Shown here piece by piece: positions 10,323 to 22,610 of a stretch of DNA of 64,000 nucleotides (position 1 is its first letter; each line of letters starts with the position of its first letter). Source of the DNA: Bisporella sp. PMI_857 (Eukaryota > Ascomycota > Leotiomycetes > Helotiales > Helotiaceae); NCBI GenBank assembly GCA_021307315.1, contig JAJSPD010000012.1:1-64000 (forward strand), in the 5' to 3' direction. The notes under the pieces were generated by a model. The model made no database searches, was not told where the DNA came from, and was given only the letters and a program-made list of their open reading frames with translations. The translations under genes and the position numbers were made by a program.

Positions 10323-12089
10323 ATGGCGGCGTAAGTTTCATCCCTTTTCCTGCTTTTCAGCATATACCTTGACGAGGTGTATGCTGATTCGAAGCATTCC
10401 AACTGACATGCATTGCTCAACAGACTCGGGTCTGCCTTTAAATCGTTCTGGCATACCATGACCAGTTACGACCGACGTACGTTTCCACTTCTTACCTAGA
10501 TCTGCTTCCTGCTTACGCTGTAAATAGACTCTTCATACGATTCTCCATACCGAACAGGACAGCACGTACCCCTCGCACAAAGCCGCCACGCTCCTCTCAC
10601 ATCAGTCGCAACTACAGCTTCTGAATCACGCGCTGATGTTAGCTCTCCATATTACGAAGATGCTGGTAGGCATTCAACATCGGCCCTGAACGGCAGCGCT
10701 TACCCTGGATCGCCCCTCACACAACAACTTAGCCAAAGCTCACGTCCCAATTCACCTTATTCCCCTGGCATGAGGTCATCTTCAATTCTACAACAACAAA
10801 GCACAAACGAAAACTTTGAGAGTGGTACCCCTGGCGAAATCCAAATGCAAGCGTTTCAAGAGGGACTTCCTCCACCTCCACCTGTGGGCCACTCCTGGAA
10901 GAGAATTGATCGGTGGGCAGAAGAAAACTATGAGGAGCTCTTTGATCAACTTTGCGAGGGCTGCACCAACAACGATTTGAATGAACTAGAACATCAATTA
11001 GATTGCTCTCTGCCTATGGAGGTGCGCGAGTCATTGCAACACCACGACGGACAAGAGCGCGGTGGACTGCCGACCGGTATTATATTCGGCTGTATGCTAC
11101 TGGATTGTGAGGAAATTGTACAAGAATGGGAGAACTGGAAGAAAGTCAATCAGGAATATCTCACAGAGCCAGTCAATTATAAGCCTTCAACTCCTTTGAA
11201 AGCTTTGGGCGGGGCGTCTTCGTCATCTTCATCACGACCATCAGCGCAGTCTCCAAATCCTATGTGGCGGCAGGAACTCCTTGCCAAACAAGACTCTCAG
11301 CCATCCGGAGCAATTCAAAAGACTTACTCGCACCCTGCCTGGATCCCCTTGGTTAGAGACTGGGGTGGGAACAACTTAGCCGTTGATCTTGCTCCCGGTC
11401 CCACTGGTAAATGGGGACAGGTCATCCTATTTGGCAGAGATTATGATTGCAAATATGTTATCGCGCGTTCCTGGTCAGCGTTCCTGGCTACCGTCGCTGA
11501 TGATTTGAATAGCGGAAAGTGGTTTGTAGATGAAGAGACAAATGAGCTGAAATTACGGGAGTTTAAGACAAGCAAGGTTGAGCCAGGGTATTTGGATATC
11601 TTAAGATGGAGAATGGATCAAAAGTATGGTCGTAAGGGTCAAAGACGTAGATCTCAGGCACCAGTCGGCGCATCCGGCTCTCCATCTGCGTCACCATATG
11701 CTAGTCCTACGGCTGAGGTTGGTGGTGAACCACGGGGAAGGTCGATGCAAAGATTCAGTGGAGCATCGCCTGTTGCCAGCCCAATTCGTGCAAATTACCC
11801 AAAATCCAGTCCTCTTGCTAGAGTCAACGAAGAAAACTCAACCCCTATAAGAGTACAGACGACCACAATTCCTGCAGAGAAGCTAGTTGAGGTTGAGACA
11901 CCAAGAGTCAGCGGAGATAAGCAGAGCAAGACACTGGAGGCATTGCTTGAACCGGTTGCCATTGACGATGAGAACAAAGAGAATCCAAATACTGAAGGCT
12001 CGGACATAAAAGGCCTGGGATTAACAAATGGTAGTGCCAAAAAGGCAACCGTTGAAGATGATAACACGATGAAGACGATTGAGATCTAG
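10323..12089 (+). CDS. Smi1/Knr4 family cell-wall synthesis regulator
   Basis: Smi1/Knr4 links the cell-wall integrity pathway to 1,3-beta-glucan and chitin synthesis and works with the Slt2 MAP kinase in yeast. Exons 10323-10330, 10424-10476 and 10528-12089 give 540 aa. The 8-nt first exon is supported because splicing restores a reading typical of the family's N-terminus (SAFKSFWHTMTSYDRH). An alternative acceptor at 10360 leads at once to a stop. A Pro/Ser-rich linker (to about residue 130) precedes the SUKH/Smi1 domain (about 135-375, with GHSWKRIDRWAEENYEELF and GLPTGIIFGCMLL). The last 165 residues are Ser/Pro/Ala-rich and probably disordered, ending in acidic text. The long internal frame could be mistaken for a gene starting at the ATG at 10770, which would lose about 100 residues. 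Confidence 0.93.
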
Positions 12090-12970
12090 TTTCTTGTTCG
12101 CACACACTTGCATTTGACGCGGCGTTGGAGGTGTGGTTGGGTTTCGACCGCCACCTGTCAGTAGGCAGCATTGGAGAGGTCCTTTCAGTTCATCACGTTC
12201 TTTTATTTTCGCATACACACAATTACTGGAAGACTTAAGGACGCATCTGCTTTGAGGCGTAATACCAATATCACACATGAGGCTGCAGATTCTAGCAGCC
12301 AGGCGGGGCAACTTTTACAATGTACAATTAGAGATGGCAACTGCGGTACTGGGTTAACGTTGACGCTTTCATTTCCTACTTTTATGAAGAGCCGCGCAAT
12401 TAATAAGATTGCGTTGGATGGCAAACACAAACCATGGAGGGGCCGGCTGCCATTGTATGTAGTATGTATGCAGCAAAGAACAGCTAGTAAGCTCAATGAG
12501 ACCTACTGAAATGAGAAGATGCTTTCTACACATTATACAGCTGTATGTGAACTTGTATCAAAGGCATACTGAGTAATCGAGAAGACGCACCGAAGACTCA
12601 GCCTCCGTATAATCAGTCTTACTATAAAGGTAAATAGTCAAGGTACCTAGACTAACTAAACGAGACATAACACAGAGACACTATTGTATTGTGGGATTCC
12701 TTTAGAAATGATACATGACACAAAGCGGGAATCGGAATAGCACAGCCAATCACGTGAACAGCAGTGCCAAGTCATACCCTACTGCTATGATGATCCAGAA
12801 GAGCCGCGCAAGCTAAGAACTCACCCATAATCCTCTCAGCTCAACGTATCCTCGACACATCTCACACCAGCCTTTCGAAATTGACGAAACAAACTGCAAG
12901 AACCTGAAAGAGCGCATGGTGCTTTGACTCGATCTACGGCTAGAGTTACCAACGGCACACTAAGCGCAAG
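12090..12970. other. SMI1-VPS68 intergenic region
   Basis: Nothing beyond short, overlapping open frames on both strands around 12171-12509 that show no family features. It holds the SMI1 3' region and the VPS68 promoter. Confidence 0.5.
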
Positions 12971-13833
12971 ATGTCTGAAGAAAGGCTGTGGAAGTTCAGG
13001 AAGCCGGAGTGGTTGAACAGTGCGACTGCGAGAGGTGCGGGAGTCTATGGCGCTGGTGCTCTGGTAGGTTGGACTTTTTCATTTCTGCGAACGACGATGC
13101 CAATGGAGCGTTTGTGCATCGCGGACCCTTCTACGCTGTTCGTCGATTTGATTGCTCGGTGTTCTATATTTGTGTCATGGCAGAACTAAAGCCCGGAATT
13201 CTATATTGTCTTAAAGAGACTTTCAAAAAGAATAGCCGCTACCACATAGGAGTGTTGACGTGGCTTCCGTGTGCCATTTAGGAACCATGAAGCATTGATA
13301 GAGCATGATGACTGCCTATCGCATGCGTATTCCCTATACTTCTGGCTAACAAGTCACAAATAGTTTTCCTTTGCGTTCTTCGTAATGCTTGATGCCGCTG
13401 TGTGGTCCAAACACAGAAATGGCTCAGATATCCACATCTCCTTCATCGACTGGTTACCTCTTATCTTCTCCGCCCTCGGGATGCTCATCATCAATTCGAT
13501 TGAGAAAACAAGGCTTTCCGCAGATAGTTATTCATATAGTGGTAACGGAGTTGCATGGAAGGCTAGGGTAGTTCTGTTCTTGGGCTTTGCGAGCTTAGCT
13601 GGAGGTCTAGCTGGTGGAGTGACAGTGCTGGTATTGAAGTATGTCGTAGCAGAAGCAGCGTGGCCGACTTTATATATGGGGGTTGCAAACTTGCTGGCGA
13701 ATGCTCTGGTTATGCTCAGGTAAGTTCAATGCAGCTTATATACTTGATCAGCCCTAACTATATCCGCAGTTCCGTGGTGCTCTGGGTCTCCCAAAATATG
13801 GAGGATGAGTACTCGTACAACTTATCCCTTTAA
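12971..13833 (+). CDS. Vps68/TMEM50 family vacuolar sorting membrane protein
   Basis: Small four-helix membrane protein of the UPF0220/TMEM50 family. Yeast Vps68 associates with Vps55 and acts in late endosome-to-vacuole traffic. Exons 12971-13063, 13364-13719 and 13770-13833 give 170 aa, close to yeast Vps68 (184). The start (MSEERLWKFRKPEW) carries the usual short cytosolic head. Hydrophobic segments follow at about residues 23-45, 55-75, 95-115 and 125-150. The tail carries the family's NMEDEYSYNLSL ending. The first intron is about 300 nt, much longer than the other introns here; its acceptor (CTAAC about 13 nt before TAG at 13363) is convincing. Divergent codon text inside the intron is open but not family-like. 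Confidence 0.92.
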
Positions 13834-14360
13834 TACGGGAGTCTAGATACGAATATAACGTAATACTTGCTGGTGAGACAGCAGTTCGAAATCATGGGGC
13901 TGTATGGGAAGTTGAAGTGGGAAATAGGCAATCAAGCGAATTTCTGGTCTGGGGCGCATACAGCATGGTTGTACTATAGTCTAGTGATTTTCATGGAATT
14001 CATTCTCACACCATAATTCCCAGCGGCTTAAGACCATAAAACAAGCTCATCAGTGCCGGACCTGCCGATATTTCTTTACAGCAGACCAAATCTAAACATT
14101 TTGTGACCTCCATCTTTATAACTGAACTTCTGGAAAGCACTACATATAGTCTAGTCTATGAATTGTTGTTCAACATTTGTATTAGACTGGGGGCCATTAA
14201 GTAATGGAGATCCACATTTTGGTGTCGCGTCGGCCCTCAAAAAAAGGTTACAACCGCGAAGCCGCTACAACAGCAGGTGGGGGAATGTCGTAGAGCTTCC
14301 AGACCATCCGTAGGCCCAATGAGATAGGTCTGTAACTGCGGATAACGCAATATAGGCAAT
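13834..14360. other. VPS68-GPI13 intergenic region
   Basis: About 530 bp without a supportable gene. It includes the VPS68 3' end and the GPI13 promoter. Confidence 0.5.
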
Positions 14361-17300
14361 ATGGTAACACCCAAAAATCCAAAACCTGTTGCAGGAAACA
14401 ACAATTCAATTGCAGCGCAATATGCTCGAGCGAAAGCTCTTAAGGACGCCGAGGATGCAAAGGTCAAGGGGATCATGAAAGACCATGGATATGTGAGGGA
14501 GAAGCCGAAAACGCCAATCGAAAAGTTCAATGAGAGGAAGAAGGACAGGTTTGGGAGGGAGTGGGGTTGGGCAGTCGGATTCTTCTTCTGGTTATTGTGA
14601 GTCGCGTAGTCGATAGTTGTTGAATCTCTAGCTAAAGATCAATTCGCAGATGTATCCATGCAACCGGAATATACTTCTTCACCAAAGGCTTTCTACTAAC
14701 TCGCCTTGTCCTTGATGAGAAATCTTCATGCGCCAAACCACCCATACCTTTGACCTTGCCCTTCGCTGGGTCCGGAACACCAGAAGCAGGTTGCTGGCAC
14801 CCAAAGACTTTTGACAAGGCCGTGGTTATGATTATCGATGCCCTACGCTATGATTTTACAATCCCATACAAAGAGGAGAAACCAGACACACCTGCGCAGG
14901 CATTCCATAATGCTCTACCTTTCTTATATGATACTGCTATCAACCAACCAAATAATGCCTTTCTTCTGCCCTTTATTGCGGATCCACCAACAACTACCCT
15001 TCAAAGATTAAAAGGTCTTACCACAGGGACTCTGCCAACATTCGTGGATGCAGGATCAAACTTCGCCGGTACAGCAATCGAGGAGGACAACCTTCTGATG
15101 CAGCTCAAGGATGCGGGAAAGAGGATTGTGCATTTAGGTGATGATACGTGGACTGCTCTCTTCCCAGGATATTTTGAGGCGAATATAAGCAGGGCATATG
15201 ATAGTTTTAATGTGCATGATTTGCACACGGTCGATGATGGTGTTATTAAGCATATTATGCCTCTGCTTTCGCCAGAGGGTAGGGGCAAATGGGATGTTAT
15301 GATTGCGCACTACTTGGGAGTTGACCATGCCGGACATCGATATGGGCCGAACCATTTTGCAATGACGGCCAAGCTGCAACAAATGAATACCATGTTGCAA
15401 GACGTGGTGAAAGCTCTGGATGATGACACTCTGTTGGTGGTTATGGGAGACCATGGCATGGATTCAAAAGGAGATCACGGTGGGGAGAGCGATGACGAAG
15501 TCCAGGCAGCGTTGTGGATGTACTCTAAGAAGGGTATATTCGGGCGTACAGATCCTGCTTATATCACTCCTCCCCACACAGCAAAAGTCAGACCAGTGGA
15601 CCAAATCGATTTAGTCCCTACTTTAGCCCTGCTTCTAGGGTTGCCCATCCCATTCAACAATATCGGTAAGCCAATTGAGGAGGCATTTGCTGGAAAGAAG
15701 GGCAACCATTGGAAGGATCTTGCTGGTGCCGTCAGGTTGGCTGCGGCTGGAGCCAAAAGATACCAAGCAGCTTATTATATTGCCCGTGGAATTGATGAAG
15801 CAACTATAGCGACTACTGAAGGCACACCGGGTGCTCTATGGATAAAAGCGGAAACTATCCTCTCCTCAGGAAACGGAAAAGATAAAATGTGGAGGGATGT
15901 CTATCTGGCATATGCGGGTTTTCAAGTACAAACCCTCCGTATATTTCGCGATTTATGGGCTCGATTCGATGTTGCCAGTATGGCTCTCGGTATTGCGATT
16001 CTAGCTGGCGGTGTTCTGTCTTTGGTTTTATATGCTATCGCTAACGCTGAAGATGGAACTGTACCCGAGAATCTAGAGCTTGAGAAAGCTGAAATGCATT
16101 TGGAGATCGATAACATACTGCGAGGGAATCCTGCTCCGGACGATGACGATAAGACCAGTCGTTCATGTGTCGTAGCCGGACTTACTGGTATTGCCGTTGG
16201 GTCAGGTTTGGCAGCCGGCCTGGTACCCATTGTTTGGAAATTTGACAGTGATATTGCCATTTTTGATCTCCTACTTGCAGGAGCATCTGCCGGAAGTGTG
16301 CTCGTAGTGCTGGTGTCACAACTGCGGATCTCGCTGCCTATGAGTAATCCTCTACCTAAAAATCTATGGAGTTTGCTCGCATTCATATTTACGATAAGCC
16401 AGTCAATCGGCTTCGCCTCGAATTCTTTCACCATATGGGAGGATTCACAGTTACTCTTTTTCATCTCATCCTTTGGATTAGCAACCGGAATCTCATCACT
16501 ACGAATAGAAAACAAGGCTAACAGAGCCTTGGGCATTTATCATTCTTTTGCGTTCGTTGCATTGGGCTGGCTTGCATCATTCTCCAAGCTCTGTAGAGAG
16601 GAGCAAATGCCATACTGCCGCTCAACATACTACGCATCCGCTACTTCTTCAACCTCAGCACCCTGGCAACTACTGATCCCTTTCGTCCTTGCAATCGGTT
16701 TACCCTCAATTATCAAGTCATACTACGTTAGTACCCGATCCTACGAAGGCTTCGCATCTGCCTGGATTGGATGGACCTTCAGGTTTGGACTTATTCTAAG
16801 TGCTGTATTCTGGACTTTAGATGCTGCAGACGATGGAGAGTGGTTCCCCTCATGGAGTGGAGTTCTCAAAACTATCCGGGTTCCCATCGCTCAGACTGTT
16901 TTCGCAGTAGCAGTTGGAGCAGGCTCAACAGCCTTTACCTATGCTCCTCCTCTGGTCTCCATTAGCCAGACTGCAAAACCAACACCTAATTCCACAATAG
17001 TCGATAGCAAAGGTGCAACAGTCACCATCCTTGGGTATGCCAATACACACGGCTCCCGCTATTTTCTCTCGGTGGTAAATGTCCTTCTCGCTGTCCTGAT
17101 GGTACAGAAACCAATGGGTGGTGGAGCCATCGCTCTTATGGCTTGGCAAATTCTCTCTCTTCTCGAGGTCCTTGATCTAAATGCATTGACGGCCTCTCCT
17201 ATCGGCCCCGTAATTCTTGCGCTTCTAGGGAGCTTCCACTTTTTCAAAACCGGCCATCAAGCCACCCTCTCCGCTATCCAATGGGAATCAGCATTCATCG

Positions 17301-17674
17301 CCCTCCACACTATCCGGTATCCCTGGTCACCAATCCTCGTCGCACTCAACTCCTTCGGCGCCCAGATTCTAGCTGCGGCAGCGGTCCCAGCGGTTGTTCT
17401 GTGGAAACAAGAGCCCAAAAAGAAAGGCCTCATGAAGAGCGTAGCTGCTGCGCTTGCATGGCATGTAGCTTATTATGCTGTGATCGGGCTAGCGACCACG
17501 ATGTGGGCTGGACATTTAAGGAGACACTTGATGCTGTACCGCATCTTCAGCCCGAAGTTCATGACAGCAAACATCGTCCTGTTGGTTGTGGATGTTATTG
17601 GAATTGTTGTGGCACTATTTGGCTTTCGGCTCAATACGTTGAGTGTAGCTGAAGTGTTTGGATGGGCTCTATAG
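14361..17674 (+). CDS. GPI ethanolamine phosphate transferase 3 (Gpi13/PIG-O)
   Basis: ER multispanning enzyme that adds the bridging ethanolamine phosphate to the third mannose of GPI anchors, the link later joined to the protein. Exons 14361-14596 and 14650-17674 give 1086 aa, usual for the family. A short cytosolic head is followed by a signal-anchor (about residues 70-95). The lumenal alkaline-phosphatase-like domain starts with FDKAVVMIIDALRYDF (about 132-147, metal-binding Asp). It continues with the TTG segment near residue 200 that should carry the nucleophilic Thr, HYLGVDHAGHRYGP (about 298), and GDHGMDSKGDHGG (about 345). The C-terminal 600 residues are a series of roughly a dozen hydrophobic helices. 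GPI-anchored proteins dominate the fungal wall, so the role fits the neighbouring wall regulator SMI1, although adjacency alone proves nothing. Confidence 0.96.
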
Positions 17675-18499
17675 ATCACTTGGGAAGAACGAATATGGCT
17701 TGTAACATAATTCTCTTTTGTCATATAGGTTGAATTTTGCATAGCGCACGGCGTTGCATGGATACTTGGCTAGGCTCTTGTACAATTTCTTAAGAGACAC
17801 GAAAAGAAACCTATCAGCGAAGATCTAAGCATCCTCGAGATTAGGCTACTTGCCGCTTGCCTTTGGTGCCTCAGAATTGTGATTCTATAAGTGAAGATAA
17901 TGGATCGTGCTTTTTAATAGTTCCAATGCATACCGCAAATTCTGAAACATAGTTCAATGCCTTACTACCTTACATAGACTTGTCATATTAGCAAGAAAGT
18001 TGAAGCAAGGATTGATACCTCGAACCGTTGTATAAATTCACTCTTTTACGGAGCCGCGTCGTATGAGGAATATGGGAACCATATACAGTTTAGAAGGCGT
18101 GCTGATACCCATAGTACAAGCTTTATACACCAGAGTCCATAGTAAGTATTTCAGATACACATGAAATTTAAAAATCAGGCGTACGGCTAAAGTGAAAGTC
18201 ATCCATTGATCAAAGCAAGGCATTCGGCCAATACCATCCACCCCAGTCCTTTGACTCCACGGCCCTTATCTAAGCCATCTAACCAGCTATCCATCATCCA
18301 TAATGCAAGTGTACGCAGCGTAAAGCAGACCGATATTGATATAGCGTGAAATCGTTCAAATCATAGCAAAGCATAAAATGTCAATCATCAATCTCCAGCT
18401 AAGAAAAGGAGTTCCAGCAGAAAGCGCAGAAACTAATGTTGTAGGAACCTTGAGGGCATTCGTCGTGTTCGCAGATGTTCGAAAGCTGGCGAATATTGT
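17675..18499. other. Convergent 3' region between GPI13 and the PFK-2 gene
   Basis: About 820 bp separating two convergent genes. No ORF with protein character. Confidence 0.5.
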
Positions 18500-20597
18500 C
18501 TAGTCCCTAGTGAGAGGAGTTCCGAGACCTGAAATTGGGCTCAAGGTACCACTGGGAGGGACTGGGACTGTGCAAACATGAAGTTAGTGAATTTGTATAT
18601 AAGCGTGTTATTTGGCTCGAGGTTGCTCACTCTTGATATCCTCTGGCGAGCCAGGAATTAACTCCGGAGCAAGATCAGGAATAAAGATGCGCTTTGCCTC
18701 ATTTTGGTATGATGCAGGAATGATCTGTAATTCGTTAGGATAATTATTCATAAGTTACTTAAATCTTGAAAAGTAGATAACATACTTCGATGATCTCGTT
18801 GCGTGGGAACTTCAAAGTTGGGATATGCATAGCATCACAGGCCATTAAGTATCCGTAGAGAACACGAAGAACGGATTCATGGGCGATGATTAAAAGATCA
18901 TTCTGTTCACGCTCGAGTTCAAGAATAATTGGTTCAAGACGAACTGCAAGATCATGGTAGGACTACAATTTGTTAGTAAGACTTCCATCGCTATTTAAAG
19001 TTTAACATACCTCAGCACGAGGATAGCGGTGGTGATACGGGTCCATCTCATGCTTCTCGACTTCCTCGGGGTAAATGCGACGAATTGCGCGCTCCGACAA
19101 CTTCTCGCAAACACCAGGGTTGAGCTGGCTCATTTGAGGACGTTGACGAACACGGAAGCCCTTCTCCCTGAAGCACTCGGCAGTCTCTGCCGTACGTCGT
19201 CTTGTGGAAGTCCAGACAGTGAGTGGTTTAAGTGGAGAATCTGAGCCACCATTAGCAATAGAAGCAGCTCGTTCGGCCTCACGATGCTGAAGCAGTGTAT
19301 CTGCCATCTTCTGCGCATATGCCCTGCCTTCATCGGACAGGTGAGCATCTTGCTTGTATGAGTCCTCCTGGCTTGAAGTGCCGGCTCTAGCGAAAAATGT
19401 CTGACGAGCTTTGGTATGAACATTCATGAGGTAGAAGACAATGCGGAAAGAGAGATATCCAAATGAGACGTTGTTGTACTTCAGAGATTCTCCAGCGTTG
19501 ACCATCTTGACCCAGTTGAGATCGGGCTCGTTCATGGTCTCGAATGATGGAATTCTCAGATCGATTCTCCTCAGATAGAGCTTGGCCGCCTCATCTGGAT
19601 CCATATCTTGGAACTGCCAAAAATTTAGACACAATGACAAAAGGACGGCGAGGAAGAAGTCTGCTTACATCAGGCGAAGATATCTTTACATTACGCGCGT
19701 TTTCCTGCAAGATTTTGGGATCCGTGACATAAGATTCAAGAAATAGAGTCTGGATAAATCAATGGATATGTTATGTGGAGATATCTTGCTGACTTACCTG
19801 GACATCATGATTTGCAAATTCTCTTGCTAAAGATTGGCGGCCACCAGAGAGGGGATTAACAGCATCGTAAATAGCCACTTGGCCATTTTCGTGGTTCAGC
19901 CAGGCATATATATCTTGACGACACTTCCTCAAAATCTTCTGACGGATCATAACTGATGGAGCTGAAGCATTAACAAAGAAGTAATCATCTGGAACATCCA
20001 CACCAGGTCCCATGGTAGCGCGACGATAGTCTCCGAGATGAAACACTCTAGTCTTGACACCAAGCCTATCGACATTAGCCACTCGCATTTATTATAGGCC
20101 TTTAAGTAGCTTACCACTGTAGATAACGCGAGAGTGAGACGGATAGATGGCTAATGGCAAGATTAGTCAAACTCTGGTCAAAACTTGCTTGACAAATCTC
20201 ACGTTTTGCCGCGGGCTGGTGGGCCGACAAGAACAATCGCAATGCGGCCCGAATGGAATAGTCTTCCAGACATGGTGCTGTATAGCTGAGCTGGAGCCAT
20301 TAGCGACGATTTGCCGTCGGGAACATCGTGTACTCCATCGATGAAGGTTGAGGAGCGACGACGGTATCTGGGAGAATTTGCCGCAATCTCTGCAGTTCTA
20401 GGGAAATTAGTGGGAAATACATAACGATCAACTGTGCCTAGTTCCAATTGTGTGTAAGGATAATCGCCGTCGTCAGAGTATAAAGTAGATGCCATGCTGG
20501 ACTGAAGGGCAGTTGCTCGCACAGTGACAGCAGCAGGAACATGTTGCTCTTCCGTGCTTGAGCAGCAAAGCTCTCTATTTTTATCTTCTGAATCCAT
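18500..20597 (-). CDS. 6-phosphofructo-2-kinase with degenerate fructose-2,6-bisphosphatase domain
   Basis: Makes fructose 2,6-bisphosphate, the main activator of phosphofructokinase-1. Eight minus-strand exons: 20203-20597, 20115-20150, 19798-20065, 19669-19749, 19011-19613, 18786-18962, 18631-18724 and 18500-18567, giving 573 aa. The kinase half has a Walker A GPPARGKT (about 125-132), followed across two introns by THLSVSLSRYLQW and LGVKTRVFHLGDYRR. The C-terminal histidine-phosphatase-like half has lost the catalytic RHG motif: where active enzymes have Y-L-x-R-H-G-E, this reads FYLMNVHTKARQTFFARAG. A downstream TSTRRRTAETA and HES block remain. The protein is therefore probably a kinase only, as in some yeast isozymes. 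The ATG at 20597 is the first in frame; further upstream the frame is open but has no ATG. A 5-codon upstream ORF lies at 20690-20707. The last intron (donor 18630) is required to reach the family C-terminus IPVPPSGTLSPISGLGTP. Confidence 0.93.
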
Positions 20598-20791
20598 ACC
20601 GGGGGACTTGATTTTTGGGACGATTTGGTGCTTGGTAGTATCTTTGAAAGAGACAATGATAAAATTAAGAGAGTTTGCAGAGCAACAACTCACAGAAGAG
20701 TATCCATAACGAGCAAGTACCGCTATGGCAACCGCAAGTAAGCAACGGCAAACAGGCCCTATATCTTAAAATCTTCCCAACCGAACGCCAA

Positions 20792-21178
20792 ATGGCAGGG
20801 AATCTTAATACTGCTCTTCTCCCACTGAATCCAGAAACTTATATCAACCTTCGGGCACGTGTAAATCCTCAAGCGGAGCAAAGTAAGTTAACTCTAATGG
20901 CTTTGTTCGTATTGATCTTGCGTATGCTTCAAGCTTTTGAAATCATTCACAGACGTAAACTGCAGTTCTCCTTTTATCGTTGTCAGTCTGAACACCAAGC
21001 TAATAGTCTGCCAGCAGGTACGTTGGAGGAGAGGGAGAATATCTTGGTTATCATCACTAGTACGGTTGGTCCCCTTTGCTAGCTCCTCTCGGTTACTAAA
21101 ACTATGCTCTTTGATCTCTAGAACCACGATGGCATCCGATTGGGTCGACTTCTCTTCGCCATATTTACAAGGCAGTAA
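20792..21178 (+). CDS. Possible small hypothetical protein, three exons
   Basis: A tentative gene between the PFK-2 start and TOM40. Exons 20792-20882, 20953-21017 and 21122-21178 use good splice sites (GTAAGT/CACAG and GTACGT/CTCTAG) and would give a 70-residue protein starting [17 protein letters not shown] and ending [18 protein letters not shown]. The second exon contains a beta-strand-like stretch ([17 protein letters not shown]). I do not recognise the family. It could equally be part of a longer gene with different splicing, or transcribed leader of TOM40, since the frame of exon 2 stays open into the TOM40 coding frame. It lies about 195 bp from the divergent PFK-2 ATG. Confidence 0.35.
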
Positions 21179-21413
21179 ACTGTCATCGCCTGAGGCTCCC
21201 ACCCTTAGGCCATCAACCCTTGTAGAGAAAAATAATACCAGAACGGGCGTGGAGGAATCTGCTGTGCTCATAATCAATACCACTCAACCACTTCTGGTCG
21301 CAATCTCTTCTCTCTCTCCAAAGCTCCAGGGAATCATCCTCAAGCTCTACAATCGCCCAAACAACACCTTCAGATTGAAATTGTGGGCTGAGCCTATCCC
21401 TCTTCGAATCAAA

Positions 21414-22610
21414 ATGTCCACATTGGAGAAAGAATCGCCTTTCGGCTTCTTGCACAACAATGCTGTTTCTGCAGCTTTATCAGAGACATTTAGAGGTTTA
21501 CAGGAGCGACGTTCTGCATTAGGACTGTCTAATCCAGGAACTGTTGAAAACATTGCGCGTGAGGTTCAGCGGGATGTGTTTTTGAATAATTACACTTTCT
21601 CTGGGTTGAGGGCAGATCTCACAAAGGCTTTCAGCATCACACCGTTATTCCAGGTGTCTCATGCATTCTCCATTGGATCTCAAGGACTACCACCTTATGC
21701 ATTTGGAGCTCTCTTCGGCACTAGCAAGGTTCGTAATACTCCTGTGCTCAAAGGTGCAAACCGAAATGGATAAGTGAAAAGTAGCTAATTTTGAACATAG
21801 ATATTTATGCAAGGAAACCTCGACAATGATGGACAGCTATCTTCCCGATTCAACTACCGATGGACCCCATCTTTTGTCACGAAGACACAAATCCAGATAG
21901 CTCCCGGTAACCAAGCGATGGCACAATTTGATAATGAATATACTGGAGATGACTTCACAGCATCGTTGAAGACGCTCAACCCTTCGGCAATTGATGGTGG
22001 ACTCACCGGCATCTTCATTGGAAGCTATTTGCAATCCGTTACCCCTAGTCTCGCTCTCGGTATTGAGGCCATCTGGCAACGCGCGGCTATGAACCAAGGC
22101 CCAGAAACTGCTCTATCGTACTCAGCCAAGTACAAGGGCAGTGACTGGATTGCCAGTGCTCAATTGCAAGCTCAAGGCGCTGTCAGCACAACATACTGGC
22201 GGAGATTGTCTGACAAAGTTGAGGTTGGCGCAGAGTTGAACCTGCAATTCGCTGGTTTATCGGGTGCAGGCGGGCTCTTCGGTCCAGCTTTCCGAAAAGA
22301 GGGAACAGCTACTGTTGGTGCAAAGTATGATTTCCGAATGTCTACTTTCCGAGCTCAAGTCGATTCGAGTGGGAAGTTGAGCTGTCTGCTGGAGAAGAGA
22401 GTTGCACCATCCGTCCAATTGACATTCGCTGCTGATATGGATCAAGCCAAGGTTAGTAGCCTTATCCCTCCACATGACCCAGAATACTAACAGCATGTAT
22501 AGCAGCAAGCCAAGATTGGTATGGCAGTTTCTCTTGAGCAGGGAAGTGAGGAATTACAAGAACAGCAAGAGCTAGGTGGCGGTCAACCTCCAGCTCAGAT
22601 CCCATTCTAA
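21414..22610 (+). CDS. Mitochondrial import receptor/channel subunit Tom40
   Basis: Beta-barrel pore of the TOM complex in the mitochondrial outer membrane, through which nearly all nuclear-encoded mitochondrial proteins enter. Exons 21414-21728, 21801-22451 and 22503-22610 give 357 aa, close to Neurospora Tom40. Signature text is intact: [36 protein letters not shown], then after intron 1 [13 protein letters not shown], and [16 protein letters not shown]. There is no N-terminal presequence, as expected for an outer-membrane barrel. I chose the ATG at 21414 because the open frame further upstream has no homology and includes TC-rich leader DNA. The last intron ends in TAGCAG (22500-22505), a NAGNAG acceptor that may give two isoforms differing by one Gln. 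The C-terminus is Gln/Glu-rich. Confidence 0.95.

Noticed and set aside
10067..10459. 130-codon minus-strand frame
   Set aside because: It lies antisense to the SMI1 leader and first exons and has no recognisable features.
12171..12509. Overlapping frames on both strands of about 100 codons
   Set aside because: Open on both strands in the same place with random-like composition; no homology pattern.
14361..14600. Separate 79-aa gene before GPI13
   Set aside because: A 53-nt intron joins it in frame to the next ORF and completes the PIG-O signal-anchor; it is exon 1 of GPI13.
20937..21413. Extension of the TOM40 frame upstream of the ATG at 21414
   Set aside because: The open frame continues but the text is unlike Tom40, includes TC-rich leader DNA, and would give an abnormal N-terminus.
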